A stretch of DNA of 64,000 bases from Atopsyche davidsoni (taxonomy: Eukaryota; Arthropoda; Insecta; Trichoptera; Hydrobiosidae), in contig JAILWY010000024.1 of the NCBI GenBank assembly GCA_022113835.1, positions 8,925,902-8,989,901 on the forward strand. Direction: 5' to 3'. The translations under genes and the position numbers were made by a program. How positions within the stretch are numbered: the first letter of the stretch is position 1; the number at the start of each line of letters is the position of its first letter. Under the pieces are notes generated by a model. It saw only the letters and a list, made by a program, of their open reading frames with translations. It made no database searches and was not told the DNA's origin. This document shows, piece after piece, positions 32,704 through 42,836 of this stretch.

Positions 32704-32777
32704 GGTTAGGTTAGGTTAGGTTAGGTTAGGTTAGGTTAGGTTAGGTTAGGTTAGGTTAGGTTAGGTTAGGTTAGGTT
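32704..32777 (+). repeat. TTAGG block 3 (between NA and E2)
   Basis: 74 bp of pure TTAGG between the poly(A) of NA and the GGGGTGC start of E2. Confidence 0.97.
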
Positions 32778-33199
32778 GGGGTGCAAAGCCGGACTCAGAC
32801 CTCCTCGTGGTGCACCCTGGGAGCAGACAGGTGGAACGGCCATCTCTCAGCTGGCCTAGGTCAGAGGAGCGATGTTCGAACCGCTTGGTTGCTGCTAACC
32901 TAGCCCCGCTAGGAGAGCCGCACTCGGGTCCTCCTTCCAAAACGCCTCTATGGAGGGAGACTCAGCCGTGACAGGGAGCCCCCCAGCGATGCAAATCGTT
33001 GGGCCCTGACGCGCAACCCACCCAACCCCACGGTGTCAGACATCGTGCCTACGGGGTGAATGGTACAAGGTGGTTAAACAATTGTATCATTAACGATTCC
33101 CTCGAGGTACTTGGCGTCCCCTCGTTGTATCTAGCCTCCCTGGCGTAAGCGGGCTCTGCGGCAGGGAAATATATTTCCCAGCTAATCGTGGGACTTGAT

Positions 33200-34632
33200 A
33201 TGGATAAAAAACAACTAACAACAAACAAACAGACACTGGCGACGAATATTAGCATGATAACGGAAAAGCTCCCGGAACTGGATCTAGAATTTGCCTGGCA
33301 GCTGGAAAAGCTCGCCAGGAAAATGGAGGCGGCGGTCATGCCAAACACCAACCTAGCGCTTAAGGCGGCAGTACAACTACTGCGTCCGGCCACACTGGCG
33401 TGGATCAAGCGTGTCGCTGAGCGTACCATGACCCCCCCAGCACCAATACCTGTGGTAAGACCTGCGACCTCAAGGGCTTCGCTACCAGGGACCTATGCCA
33501 TGGCGGCAGCTGTCCCTGCGCGCAAGTCGACTTGCAATCCCCCCACCTACAAAACGGGGAAAGTAGCGGCCAGACCGCAGCACAGCCGGCGACAGCCCCC
33601 CACAGAGGCAACAGCAGGAACGAGAAAGACCGCTGCAGCAGCACCAAAGACTGCAGCGGCGGCACCGATAGCAGCGCCACGAAAAAAAACGACAATAGCA
33701 CGGACACCAGGAACAGCAGCAGCCCTGCCAACAGCAGCAGCAGCACCATCAACAGTAGTAGCAGCAGCAGCACCGTTGGCAGTGACAACGGACCCTCAGA
33801 AGAACGACGACGGCGGCTTCACCATCGTCAAAAGGCGGGCCGCCAAAAAGCGCCCTCCTGAACCCCCGCAGACCAGAATGCGATTCCCGGCGCGAAAATT
33901 GCCAGCCGTGGAGATACGTCCCCTCAACGGGAAGACCGCCGCAGAGACGATCTCCGCGGTGAAGACTGCGGTCAGGCCGGACGAGCAAGGCGCCAACGTC
34001 CGGACTGTCCGCAAGACCCGCGCAGGCCACATCGTGGTCGAGCTGGACGGGGCGAATGCCGATACGGCCACCAAATTTGCCAAGGCGGTAGCCGGCGTTC
34101 TGGGCGAGAACGCCAGCGTCAAGAGCCTCGGCACGACCTTGACCGTCGAGGTACACAACCTCGACGAGTCGACGACGGCAGACGAGCTGGCCACCGCGCT
34201 AGCGGCGCAGGCCGGGTCGGTCGGGCGGTCGGAGCTGTCAAGTTCCTCCCGGCCCGAAACGGCACCAGAACGGGCCTGGCCGACGTTCCGACAGACGCAG
34301 CACAGACCGTCCTGGCAGCGGGCAAGATCCGCGTTGGATGGGTCAGCTGCCGAGTGCGGGAGCACCTGACAATCACCAGATGCTTCAGGTGCCTCGGCTT
34401 CGGCCACGCTGCGCCAAACTGCAGAGGCCCGGACAAGAGCAAGCAGTGCTTCACCTGCGGCCGACCCGGGCACAAGGCCAAAGAGTGCCGAAACAGGCCG
34501 AAGTGCCCGACATGCGTCGCAGCAGGCAAAAGAAGCGACCACGCCCAAGGAAGCGGAAAATGTGAGGCATTCAGGAACTACCTGAATGCCTACCGCAAGC
34601 ACACCGATGTCTCTGCGCGTCCTGCAAATTAA
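33200..34632 (+). pseudogene. ORF1 (Gag-like) of E2, type A, 4-nt frameshift
   Basis: The ATG at 33200 opens a frame that would encode 478 residues, but 4 nt are missing at about 34212-34225 compared with E5. The frame ends early at 34369 with an unrelated C terminus. The N-terminal part is the A form (PELDLEFAWQLEKLARK helix, then an Ala/Pro/Thr-rich linker). The three zinc knuckles are intact but out of frame (34354-34632). ORF1 proteins of this clade coat the element RNA and bring it to telomeres. This copy could not make the zinc-knuckle protein. Confidence 0.92.
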
Positions 34633-37615
34633 TCTTAACCATTGCAGGGCGGCGCAGGCGCTGCTGGAGCAGAAAGCGCGGGAGCTGCAGGCGGACATCA
34701 TCATAGCCTGCGAGCAGCACCGCACTCCGGCAAGCGCCAGGTGGAGGGCCGACGCGACGGGGCTGACAGCCGTAGCCACAGCCGGTGACACCCCCGTCGA
34801 AGAGATCGGCACCGCGGGGCAAGGCTTCACATGGATCCGGGTCGGAGGTATACGCGTGTACTCGTGCTACGTTTCACCTAACGTGGCGTACGCAGAGTAC
34901 GAAGCGTACCTCGCCCGGCTCGAGCAGGACGTCCGGACGCACGCAGGTGAAGTCATCATCGCCGGCGACTTCAACGCGAAGGCCGTCGAATGGGGAGCGC
35001 GGTCGACGACCCGGAAAGGAGCGGCACTCGCCGACATGACGGCTGGACTGGGCCTCGTCGTGTGCAATAACGGCACCTGCACGTTCCGGAGGGGCTCGTC
35101 AGAGTCTATATTAGACCTGACGTTCGCGAGCCCGGGAACCGCACGATCGCTCGAGGGTTGGAGGGTATTGGAGGAAGAGTCGTTGAGCGACCACCTCTAC
35201 ATATCCTTCACCCTCAACACGACGGCGCCCACCCACCCAGCTGTGCCACCACCGCCCCGAGGACCGGCCTGGAGCCTGCGGAAGCTGGACGCGGAGAAAT
35301 TCGCGGACAGCTTCAAGCGGCACGGGGAAGACACCATCAGCGAGGATCCGGAAGCGGCGGCGTGCGCTCTCGTCGCGAGGACCCGGAAGGCGTGCGAAGC
35401 GTCCATGCCGCGCAAGTGGTTCCACCCGACCAGAAGACCCGTCCACTGGTGGTCTGAGGAGATCGCTTCTCTGCGGAAGCAGTCTATGGCTGCCAGAAGG
35501 GCACTGCAGAGGAAGAGACCAAAGGCAGGAGGAACCCTGGACTGCACGATGGAGATCGAAGCGTATAGAAGCGCAAAGAAAGCGCTCACGATCTCCATCA
35601 AGGCCGCGAAGGAGCGAAGCTGGGAGAAGCTGTGCGCCTCGATTGACGATGACCCCTGGGGACTCCCCTACAGGCTCGTCATGAAGAGGCTGCACACTCC
35701 TCAGATTATCCCGGGCATCACCCTGCCCGGTCGGGTGGACGCCATACTGGACGCTCTGTTCCCAACGCGCCCTGACGGCGGGCGACCTGCGGTCATCGTA
35801 GCTCCGGACGAAGAGATCCCACTCTTCACCGTGCCGGAGCTGAAGATCGCCGCGAGTCGCCTCCCCAACGCCAAGGCGCCCGGACCCGACGGAATCCCCA
35901 ACGAGATCGTGAAGAGGACCGTGCGCGAAGATCCTGCGGCGCTGCTCGCGGTCTTCAACACCTGTCTAACGAAGGCCACGTTCCCGGGGTGCTGGAAGAC
36001 CGCGCGCCTAGCGCTGGTGCGCAAAGGAGACAAGCCGGTCGATCTCGCGTCTTCCTACCGACCATTGTGCCTCCTCGACAGCTTCGGGAAGCTCTTCGAA
36101 AGACTGATACACTCCAGACTGGACTCGTACATCGAGACCGAGGGCTGCCTGTCCGAGTCTCAGTACGGGTTCAGGAGGGGTAGGTCCACGGCGGACGCCA
36201 TCACGAGGGTCCACCGCAGGGCCGAGATGGCAAACGCGGGGACCTGGCGGACAAGACAGTACTGCGTGCTCGTAACGCTTGATGTTAAAAACGCCTTCAA
36301 CAGCGCCCCATGGGAGAAGATCATGGAGGCGCTGGAGAAGAAAGGCGTCGAGCCGCACGTGCGAGCTGTTGTGGACAGTTACTTTCGAGACCGCAGCGTG
36401 CATTACACTCCCACAGGTGGAATAACCAGAACCACCAGAACCACCACATGCGGAGTGCCACAGGGGTCGGTCCTCGGACCGCTCCTGTGGAACATAATGT
36501 ACGATGCGGTGCTGCGAGTGGAGCTTCCCGACGGTGTCGAAGAGATCGGCTTCGCGGACGACATCGGCGTCGTGGCCGTCGCCAGAAAGATGTCGGATCT
36601 GCAGGCCAATCTTAACGAAGCGCTGCGGAGGATCGCCCAGGCCCTGGGGGACCACCACCTGGAGCTGGCAGCGCACAAGACCGAGGCGGTAATGCTTGTA
36701 GGAAGGCGCAAGCACGAGCCGCCGCGAATAACCGTCGGCGACGCGGTCATCACCCCGCAAAAATCGGTCAGATACCTGGGCGTGTACTTCGACGGGTCCC
36801 TGAAGTACACGGCCCACATCCGCAGAGCCGCGGAGAAAGCCGCGGGAACCACCGCTGCGCTTTCGCGGATCCTGCTGAACGTGCAGGGTCCGCAGGAACA
36901 GAAGCGGAAGCTGCTCGCTAGTGTGGCCCAATCCCAAATGCTCTTCGGCGCCGAAGTCTGGGCGCCGAGCATGCGGATGGCACACTACCGCAGCATGCTA
37001 TCAAGCGTGCAGCGGCGTGCGGCGCTCCGCGTCATATGCGGATACCGCACGGTATCGGCCGATGCGGCGCTCGTGCTCGCGGGGATTCCGCCCATCGACC
37101 TTCTCGCAGAGGAACGAAAGGCCATCTTCGAGGACGCCGGTGATCGCGACACCGCGCGCGCGAACGCGAGGGCAACGACCGTGCAGAAGTGGCAGGATCG
37201 CTGGAGCGAGTCACTTAAGGGGCGATGGACGCAGCGGTTGATCCCGGTCCTCGCCCCTTGGATCTACCGCGCCCACGGTCAGGTCACCTACCGGCTGACC
37301 CAACTTCTCACCGGGCACGGCTGCCTCGGCAGCTACCTGGCGAGGATAGGCCGGTCGGCAAGCGCACGTTGCCCGCTCTGCGACGACGACATCGACGACG
37401 CAGAGCACGCGCTGTTCAAGTGCTGCGCTACCGAATCGGAGAGATGGCGGCTGCGTTGCAGAGCTGGCGTCGCATGGACGGTAGAAGAACTTGTCCCGTC
37501 CATGCTGGAACGCAAGACAGCCTGGGACGCAGTCACGGACTTCTGCGAGAAGGTCCAGCGCAAGAGAGAAGAATTGGAGAGGGCTCGACAAGTGAGCCCC
37601 CCCCAACCGCCATGA
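34607..37615 (+). CDS. ORF2 of E2: endonuclease-reverse transcriptase
   Basis: Target-primed reverse transcription enzyme, intact in this copy. I start it at the ATG giving MSLRVLQINLNHC, where R1-clade ORF2 proteins typically begin; an ATG seven codons upstream (34586) is also in frame and is used for residue numbers. Endonuclease (residues ~8-230): E43, GDFN at 128-131, D177, SDH 201-203. RT (~425-740): SYRPL 490-494, D566 in TLDV, GVPQGS 623-628, FADD 656-659, YLGVYFDG 730-737. The C-terminal knuckle is C929, C932, H941, C946. The start overlaps the ORF1 end by 26 nt in another frame, suggesting reinitiation after ORF1. Copy-specific residues include GTCTF and EASMPRKWF. Confidence 0.96.
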   Translation: MSLRVLQINLNHCRAAQALLEQKARELQADIIIACEQHRTPASARWRADATGLTAVATAGDTPVEEIGTAGQGFTWIRVGGIRVYSCYVSPNVAYAEYEAYLARLEQDVRTHAGEVIIAGDFNAKAVEWGARSTTRKGAALADMTAGLGLVVCNNGTCTFRRGSSESILDLTFASPGTARSLEGWRVLEEESLSDHLYISFTLNTTAPTHPAVPPPPRGPAWSLRKLDAEKFADSFKRHGEDTISEDPEAAACALVARTRKACEASMPRKWFHPTRRPVHWWSEEIASLRKQSMAARRALQRKRPKAGGTLDCTMEIEAYRSAKKALTISIKAAKERSWEKLCASIDDDPWGLPYRLVMKRLHTPQIIPGITLPGRVDAILDALFPTRPDGGRPAVIVAPDEEIPLFTVPELKIAASRLPNAKAPGPDGIPNEIVKRTVREDPAALLAVFNTCLTKATFPGCWKTARLALVRKGDKPVDLASSYRPLCLLDSFGKLFERLIHSRLDSYIETEGCLSESQYGFRRGRSTADAITRVHRRAEMANAGTWRTRQYCVLVTLDVKNAFNSAPWEKIMEALEKKGVEPHVRAVVDSYFRDRSVHYTPTGGITRTTRTTTCGVPQGSVLGPLLWNIMYDAVLRVELPDGVEEIGFADDIGVVAVARKMSDLQANLNEALRRIAQALGDHHLELAAHKTEAVMLVGRRKHEPPRITVGDAVITPQKSVRYLGVYFDGSLKYTAHIRRAAEKAAGTTAALSRILLNVQGPQEQKRKLLASVAQSQMLFGAEVWAPSMRMAHYRSMLSSVQRRAALRVICGYRTVSADAALVLAGIPPIDLLAEERKAIFEDAGDRDTARANARATTVQKWQDRWSESLKGRWTQRLIPVLAPWIYRAHGQVTYRLTQLLTGHGCLGSYLARIGRSASARCPLCDDDIDDAEHALFKCCATESERWRLRCRAGVAWTVEELVPSMLERKTAWDAVTDFCEKVQRKREELERARQVSPPQPP

Positions 37616-37913
37616 CCAAGCCTCCGTCTTCATGACTCGCCCCCCTCTACAGGAAGCATGAAGACGGAAGATCCTTTTTTTAATTTGTTTATATTATGTG
37701 CGATATGCTGCCTCTTCCCCCTTTACAGGAATGCAGCATATGAGTCGATGAGATGCCTGCGGGGATCCTCCCCGCAGGGAAAGATGATTACTTTCCAGCC
37801 TTTATTGTTTTTTTTTTTTTTACTGTATTTTTTTATTTGAAGGCTGTACGGGAGAAAATAAAGAGACGCCCCCGCAGTCTCGAGCAATACAACCGTGGGC
37901 CAAGCTGCGGGGG
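37616..37913 (+). promoter_or_regulatory. Structured 3' UTR of E2 with four stem-loops
   Basis: SL1: 12-bp perfect stem 37623-37634/37657-37668. SL2: 9 bp, 37703-37711/37733-37741. SL3: 10 bp with a 3-nt loop, 37756-37765/37769-37778. SL4: 9 bp, 37869-37877/37905-37913, ending exactly where poly(A) starts. The loops of SL1 and SL2 share CCCC(C/U)...UACAGGAA. Equivalent 3' UTRs are at 42837-43131, 48042-48335, 53304-53594, 58535-58825 and 63753-64000; E1 keeps SL1-SL3. R1-clade reverse transcriptases recognise 3' UTR structure, so these are candidate template-recognition elements. Confidence 0.85.
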
Positions 37914-37938
37914 AAAAAAAAAAAAAAAAAAAAAAAAA

Positions 37939-37992
37939 GGTTAGGTTAGGTTAGGTTAGGTTAGGTTAGGTTAGGTTAGGTTAGGTTAGGTT
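37939..37992 (+). repeat. TTAGG block 4 (between E2 and E3)
   Basis: 54 bp of pure TTAGG between poly(A) and the next GGGGTGC start. Confidence 0.97.
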
Positions 37993-38416
37993 GGGGTGCA
38001 AAGCCGGACTCAGACCTCCTCGTGGTGCACCCTGGGAGCAGACAGGTGGAACGGCTATCGCTCAGCTGGCCTAGGTCAGAGGAGCGATGTTCGAACCGCC
38101 TGGTTGCTGCTAACCTAGCCCCGCTAGGAGAGCCGCACTCGGGTCCTCCTTCCAAAACGCCTCTATGGAGGGAGACTCAGCCGCGACAGGGAGCCCCCCA
38201 GCGATGCAAATCGTTGGGCCCTGACGCGCAACCCACCTAACCCCACGGTGTCAGACATCGTGCCTACGGGGTGAATGGTACAAGGTGGTTAAACAATTGT
38301 ATCATTAACGATTCCCTCGAGGTACTTGGCGTCCCCTCGTTGTATCCAGCCTCCCTGGCGTAAGCGGGCTCTGCGGCAGGGGAAACTTATTTCCCAGCTT
38401 TTCGTGGGACCTAAAT

Positions 38417-39853
38417 ATGAATATAAATCGAATCAAACCAAAACACAAACAGACACCGGCGACGACCCTAGCATTGATCAAGGATACCCTCCCTGAACCT
38501 GAACTTATCTACCAATTCGTGTGTGAGCTGGAAAGACTCACCACCGAGTTGGAAAAGGCGGTAAGGCCAAACACAAACAGAACGCTAAAGGCGGCCGTCG
38601 AGAAACTGCGCCCGGCTACACGCCTATGGATCAGGCGCATCGCCACACACGCCATGACGCCCACAGTGCCTCCACCCAGACCCGACCCCAGACCATCGAC
38701 TTCCAGGGCATCACTACCAGGGACATACGCCAAGGCTGCAGCCGTCCCTGCGCGTAAGTCCATAAGTGTCCTCCCTTCCCAAGAAACGGGGGTAGATAAG
38801 TTCAAACCACAACATAGCCGAAGAACGTCCCTCGCTGCGGGGACAACATCAGCAACAGCGACAGCAGCAGCATCTACCGTAGCAGCAATCGAAAAGATTA
38901 CGGCAGTGGCACCGAAAGCAGCACCGCGGACAAAATTAGCAACAGCACCGCCAACAGCAGCAGCAGCGCGATCAAAAGCAGCAGCACCACCGTTGACAGC
39001 ACCAATAGACCCTGCAAAGAACGACGACGGCGACTTCACCATCGTCAAAAGGCGGGCCGCCAAAAAGCGCCCTCCTGAACCCCCGCAGACCAGAATGCGA
39101 TTCCCGGCGCGAAAATTGCCAGCCGTGGAGATACGTCCCCTCAACGGGAAGACCGCCGCAGAGACGATCTCCGCGGTGAAGACTGCGGTCAGGCCGGACG
39201 AGCAAGGCGCCAACGTCCGGACTGTCCGCAAGACCCGCGCAGGCCACATCGTGGTCGAGTTGGACGGGGCGAATGCCGATACGGCCATCAAATTTGCCAA
39301 GGCGGTAGCCGGCGTTCTGGGCGAGAACGCCAACGTCAAGAGCCTTGGCACGACCTTGACCGTCGAGGTACACAACCTCGACGAGTCAACGACGGCAGAC
39401 GAGCTGGCCACCGCGCTAGCGGCGCAGGCTGGGTGTACGCCGGACGCGGTCGGAGCTGTCAAGTTCCTCCCGGCCCGAAACGGCACCAGAACGGGCCTGG
39501 CCGACGTTCCGACAGACGCAGCACAGACCGTCCTGGCAGCGGGCAAGATCCGCGTCGGATGGGTCAGCTGCCGAGTGCGAGAGCATCTGACAATCACCAG
39601 ATGCTTCAGGTGCCTCGGCTTCGGCCACGCTGCGCCAAACTGCAGAGGCCCGGACAAGAGCAAGCAGTGCTTCACCTGCGGCCGACCCGGGCACAAGGCC
39701 AAAGAGTGCCGAAACAGGCCGAAGTGCCCGACATGCGTCGCATCAGGCAAAAGAAGCGACCACGCCCAAGGGAGCGGTAAATGTGAGGCATTCAGGAACT
39801 ACCTGAATGCCTACCGCAAGCATACCGATGTCTCTGCGCGTCCTGCAAATTAA
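38417..39853 (+). CDS. ORF1 (Gag-like, zinc-knuckle) of E3, type B
   Basis: 478 residues. The N-terminal B-type region begins MNINRIKPKHKQ and carries a short helical segment (YQFVCELERLTTELEKAV) and RPATRLWIRRIA. A long Ala/Thr/Pro-rich linker follows. From about residue 205 (KNDDGDFTIVKRRAAK) it is shared with type A: a central RNA-binding-like region (MRFPARKLPAVEIRPL, EVHNLDESTTADELATAL) and three zinc knuckles at C396/C399/H404/C409, C418/C421/H426/C431 and C437/C440/H449/C456. Three CCHC knuckles are the hallmark of R1-clade ORF1. It likely binds element RNA and targets it to telomeres. It overlaps ORF2 in a different frame. Confidence 0.95.
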   Translation: MNINRIKPKHKQTPATTLALIKDTLPEPELIYQFVCELERLTTELEKAVRPNTNRTLKAAVEKLRPATRLWIRRIATHAMTPTVPPPRPDPRPSTSRASLPGTYAKAAAVPARKSISVLPSQETGVDKFKPQHSRRTSLAAGTTSATATAAASTVAAIEKITAVAPKAAPRTKLATAPPTAAAARSKAAAPPLTAPIDPAKNDDGDFTIVKRRAAKKRPPEPPQTRMRFPARKLPAVEIRPLNGKTAAETISAVKTAVRPDEQGANVRTVRKTRAGHIVVELDGANADTAIKFAKAVAGVLGENANVKSLGTTLTVEVHNLDESTTADELATALAAQAGCTPDAVGAVKFLPARNGTRTGLADVPTDAAQTVLAAGKIRVGWVSCRVREHLTITRCFRCLGFGHAAPNCRGPDKSKQCFTCGRPGHKAKECRNRPKCPTCVASGKRSDHAQGSGKCEAFRNYLNAYRKHTDVSARPAN

Positions 39854-42836
39854 TCTGAACCATTGCAGGGCGGCGCAGGCGCTGCTGGAGCAGAAAGCGC
39901 GGGAGCTGCAGGCGGACATCATCATCGCCTGCGAGCAGCACCGCACTCCGGCAAGCGCCAGGTGGAGGGCCGACGCGACGGGGCTGACGGCCGTAGCCAC
40001 AGCCGGCGACACCCCCGTCGAAGAGATCGGCACCGCGGGGCAAGGCTTCACATGGATCCGGGTCGGAGGTATACGCGTGTACTCGTGCTACGTTTCACCT
40101 AACGTGGCGTACGCAGAGTACGTAGCGTACCTCGCCCGGCTCGAGCAGGACGTCCGGACGCACGCAGGTGAAGTCATCATCGCCGGCGACTTCAACGCGA
40201 AGGCCGTCGAATGGGGAGCGCGGTCGACGACACGGAAAGGAGCGGCACTCGCCGACATGACGGCTGGACTGGGCCTCGTTGTATGTAACAACGGCGCCAG
40301 CACGTTCCGGAGGGGCTCGTCAGAGTCAATATTAGACCTGACGTTTGCGAGCCCGGGAGCTGCACGTTCGCTCGAGGGTTGGAGGGTATTGGAGGAAGAG
40401 TCGTTGAGCGACCACCTCTACATATCCTTCACCCTCAACACGACGGCGCCCACTTACCCAGCTGTAACACCACCGCCCCGAGGACCGGCCTGGAGCCTGC
40501 GGAAGCTGGACGCGGAGAAATTCGCGGACAGCTTCAAGCGGCACGGGGAAGACACCATCAGCGAGGATCCGGAAGCGGCGGCGTGCGCTCTCGTCGCGAG
40601 GACCCGGAAGGCGTGCGACGCGTCCATGCCGCGCAAGTGGTGCCACCCGACCAGAAGACCCGTCCACTGGTGGTCTGAGGAGATCGCTTCTCTGCGGAAG
40701 CAGTCCATGGCTGCCAGAAGGGCACTGCAGAGGAAGAGGCCAAAGGCAGGAGGAACCCTGGACTGCACGATGGAGATCGAAGCGTATAGAAGCGCAAAGA
40801 AAGCGCTCACGATCTCCATCAAGGCCGCGAAGGAGCGAAGCTGGGAGAAGCTGTGCGCCTCGATTGACGATGACCCCTGGGGACTCCCCTACAGGCTCGT
40901 CATGAAGAGGCTGCACACTCCTCAGATTATCCCGGGCATCACCCTGCCCGGTCGGGTGGACGCCATACTGGACGCTCTGTTCCCAACGCGCCCTGACGGC
41001 GGGCGACCTGCGGTCATCGTAGCTCCGGACGAAGAGATCCCACTCTTCACCGTGCCGGAGCTGAAGATCGCCGCGAGTCGCCTCCCCAACGCCAAGGCGC
41101 CCGGACCCGACGGAATCCCCAACGAGATCGTGAAGAGGACCGTGCGCGAAGATCCTGCGGCGCTGCTCGCGGTCTTCAACACCTGCCTGACGAAGGCCAC
41201 GTTCCCGGGGTGCTGGAAGACCGCGCGCCTAGCGCTGGTGCGCAAAGGAGACAAGCCGGTCGATCTCGCGTCTTCCTACCGACCATTGTGCCTCCTCGAC
41301 AGCTTCGGGAAGCTCTTCGAAAGACTGATACACTCCAGACTGGACTCGTACATCGAGACCGAGGGCTGCCTGTCCGAGTCTCAGTACGGGTTCAGGAGGG
41401 GTAGGTCCACGGCGGACGCCATCACGAGGGTCCACCGCAGGGCCGAGATGGCAAATGCGGGGACCTGGCGGACAAGACAGTACTGCGTGCTCGTAACGCT
41501 TGACGTTAAAAACGCCTTCAACAGCGCCCCATGGGAGAAGATCATGGAGGCGCTGGAGAAGAAAGGCGTCGAGCCGCACGTGCGAGCTGTCGTGGACAGT
41601 TACTTTCGAGACCGCAGCGTGCATTACACTCCCACAGGTGGAATAACCAGAACCACCAGAACCACCACATGCGGAGTGCCACAGGGGTCGGTCCTCGGAC
41701 CGCTCCTGTGGAACATAATGTACGATGCGGTGCTGCGAGTGGAGCTTCCCGACGGTGTCGAAGAGATTGGCTTCGCGGACGACATCGGCGTCGTGGCCGT
41801 CGCCAGAAAGATGTCGGATCTGCAGGCCAATCTTAACGAAGCGCTGCGGAGGATCGCCCAGGCCCTGGGGGACCACCACCTGGAGCTGGCAGCGCACAAG
41901 ACCGAGGCGGTAATGCTTGTAGGAAGGCGCAAGCACGAGCCGCCGCGAATAACCGTCGGCGACGCGGTCATCACCCCGCAAAAATCGGTCAGATACCTGG
42001 GCGTGTACTTCGACGGGTCCCTGAAGTACACGGCCCACATCCGCAGAGCCGCGGAGAAAGCCGCGGGAACCACCGCTGCGCTTTCGCGGATCCTGCTGAA
42101 CGTGCAGGGTCCGCAGGAACAGAAGCGGAAGCTGCTCGCTAGTGTGGCCCAATCCCAAATGCTCTTCGGCGCCGAAGTCTGGGCGCCGAGCATGCGGATG
42201 GCACACTACCGCAGCATGCTATCAAGCGTGCAGCGGCGTGCGGCGCTCCGCGTCATATGCGGATACCGCACGGTATCGGCCGATGCGGCGCTCGTGCTCG
42301 CGGGGATTCCGCCCATCGACCTTCTCGCAGAGGAACGAAAGGCCATCTTCGAGGACGCCGGTGATCGCGACACCGCGCGCGCGAACGCGAGGGCAACGAC
42401 CGTGCAGAAGTGGCAGGATCGCTGGAGCGAGTCACTTAAGGGGCGATGGACGCAGCGGTTGATCCCGGTCCTCGCCCCTTGGATCTACCGCGCCCACGGT
42501 CAGGTCACCTACCGGCTGACCCAACTTCTCACCGGGCACGGCTGCCTCGGCAGCTACCTGGCGAGGATAGGCCGGTCGGCAAGCGCACGTTGCCCGCTCT
42601 GCGACGACGACATCGACGACGCAGAGCACGCGCTGTTCAAGTGCTGCGCTACCGAATCGGAGAGATGGCGGCTGCGTTGCAGAGCTGGCGTCGCATGGAC
42701 GGTAGAAGAACTTGTCCCGTCCATGCTGGAACGCAAGACAGCCTGGGACGCAGTCACGGACTTCTGCGAGAAGGTCCAGCGCAAGAGAGAAGAATTGGAG
42801 AGGGCTCGACAAGTGAGCCCCCCCCAACCGCCATGA
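39828..42836 (+). CDS. ORF2 of E3: endonuclease-reverse transcriptase
   Basis: Intact 1002-residue protein from the MSLRVLQ start (1009 from the upstream ATG at 39807). It has all endonuclease, RT and zinc-knuckle residues listed for E2 at the same positions. Relative to E2 it has V106 (EYVAYLA), GASTF instead of GTCTF, SPGAARS, and CDASMPRKWC; these changes are shared with the other B elements. With an intact ORF1 in the same copy, E3 is a candidate autonomous element. Confidence 0.97.
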   Translation: MSLRVLQINLNHCRAAQALLEQKARELQADIIIACEQHRTPASARWRADATGLTAVATAGDTPVEEIGTAGQGFTWIRVGGIRVYSCYVSPNVAYAEYVAYLARLEQDVRTHAGEVIIAGDFNAKAVEWGARSTTRKGAALADMTAGLGLVVCNNGASTFRRGSSESILDLTFASPGAARSLEGWRVLEEESLSDHLYISFTLNTTAPTYPAVTPPPRGPAWSLRKLDAEKFADSFKRHGEDTISEDPEAAACALVARTRKACDASMPRKWCHPTRRPVHWWSEEIASLRKQSMAARRALQRKRPKAGGTLDCTMEIEAYRSAKKALTISIKAAKERSWEKLCASIDDDPWGLPYRLVMKRLHTPQIIPGITLPGRVDAILDALFPTRPDGGRPAVIVAPDEEIPLFTVPELKIAASRLPNAKAPGPDGIPNEIVKRTVREDPAALLAVFNTCLTKATFPGCWKTARLALVRKGDKPVDLASSYRPLCLLDSFGKLFERLIHSRLDSYIETEGCLSESQYGFRRGRSTADAITRVHRRAEMANAGTWRTRQYCVLVTLDVKNAFNSAPWEKIMEALEKKGVEPHVRAVVDSYFRDRSVHYTPTGGITRTTRTTTCGVPQGSVLGPLLWNIMYDAVLRVELPDGVEEIGFADDIGVVAVARKMSDLQANLNEALRRIAQALGDHHLELAAHKTEAVMLVGRRKHEPPRITVGDAVITPQKSVRYLGVYFDGSLKYTAHIRRAAEKAAGTTAALSRILLNVQGPQEQKRKLLASVAQSQMLFGAEVWAPSMRMAHYRSMLSSVQRRAALRVICGYRTVSADAALVLAGIPPIDLLAEERKAIFEDAGDRDTARANARATTVQKWQDRWSESLKGRWTQRLIPVLAPWIYRAHGQVTYRLTQLLTGHGCLGSYLARIGRSASARCPLCDDDIDDAEHALFKCCATESERWRLRCRAGVAWTVEELVPSMLERKTAWDAVTDFCEKVQRKREELERARQVSPPQPP

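Larger units (their letters stand above)
32778..37938 (+). mobile_element. E2: full-length telomeric R1-clade retrotransposon, ORF1 type A (ORF1 broken)
   Basis: 5161 bp: leader 32778-33199, ORF1 (frameshifted), ORF2, 3' UTR 37616-37913, poly(A) of 25. Insertion is between TTAGGTT and AGG, with the sense strand the same as the G-rich telomere strand. This implies that first-strand synthesis was primed from a nick after CC in the CCTAA strand, the polarity described for the Bombyx TRAS family. Confidence 0.95.

Noticed and set aside
32704..32777. TTAGGTTGGGG as a variant telomere repeat
   Set aside because: The GGGG occurs only once per junction and is followed by the constant TGCAAAGCC (TGCGAAGCC in NA), so it is the element 5' end rather than a repeat unit.
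34207..34830. Long minus-strand frames opposite ORF1 and ORF2 (up to 413 codons, repeated in each element)
   Set aside because: Shadows caused by GC-rich codon use in the true + strand genes; no known domain and not under a recognisable start context.
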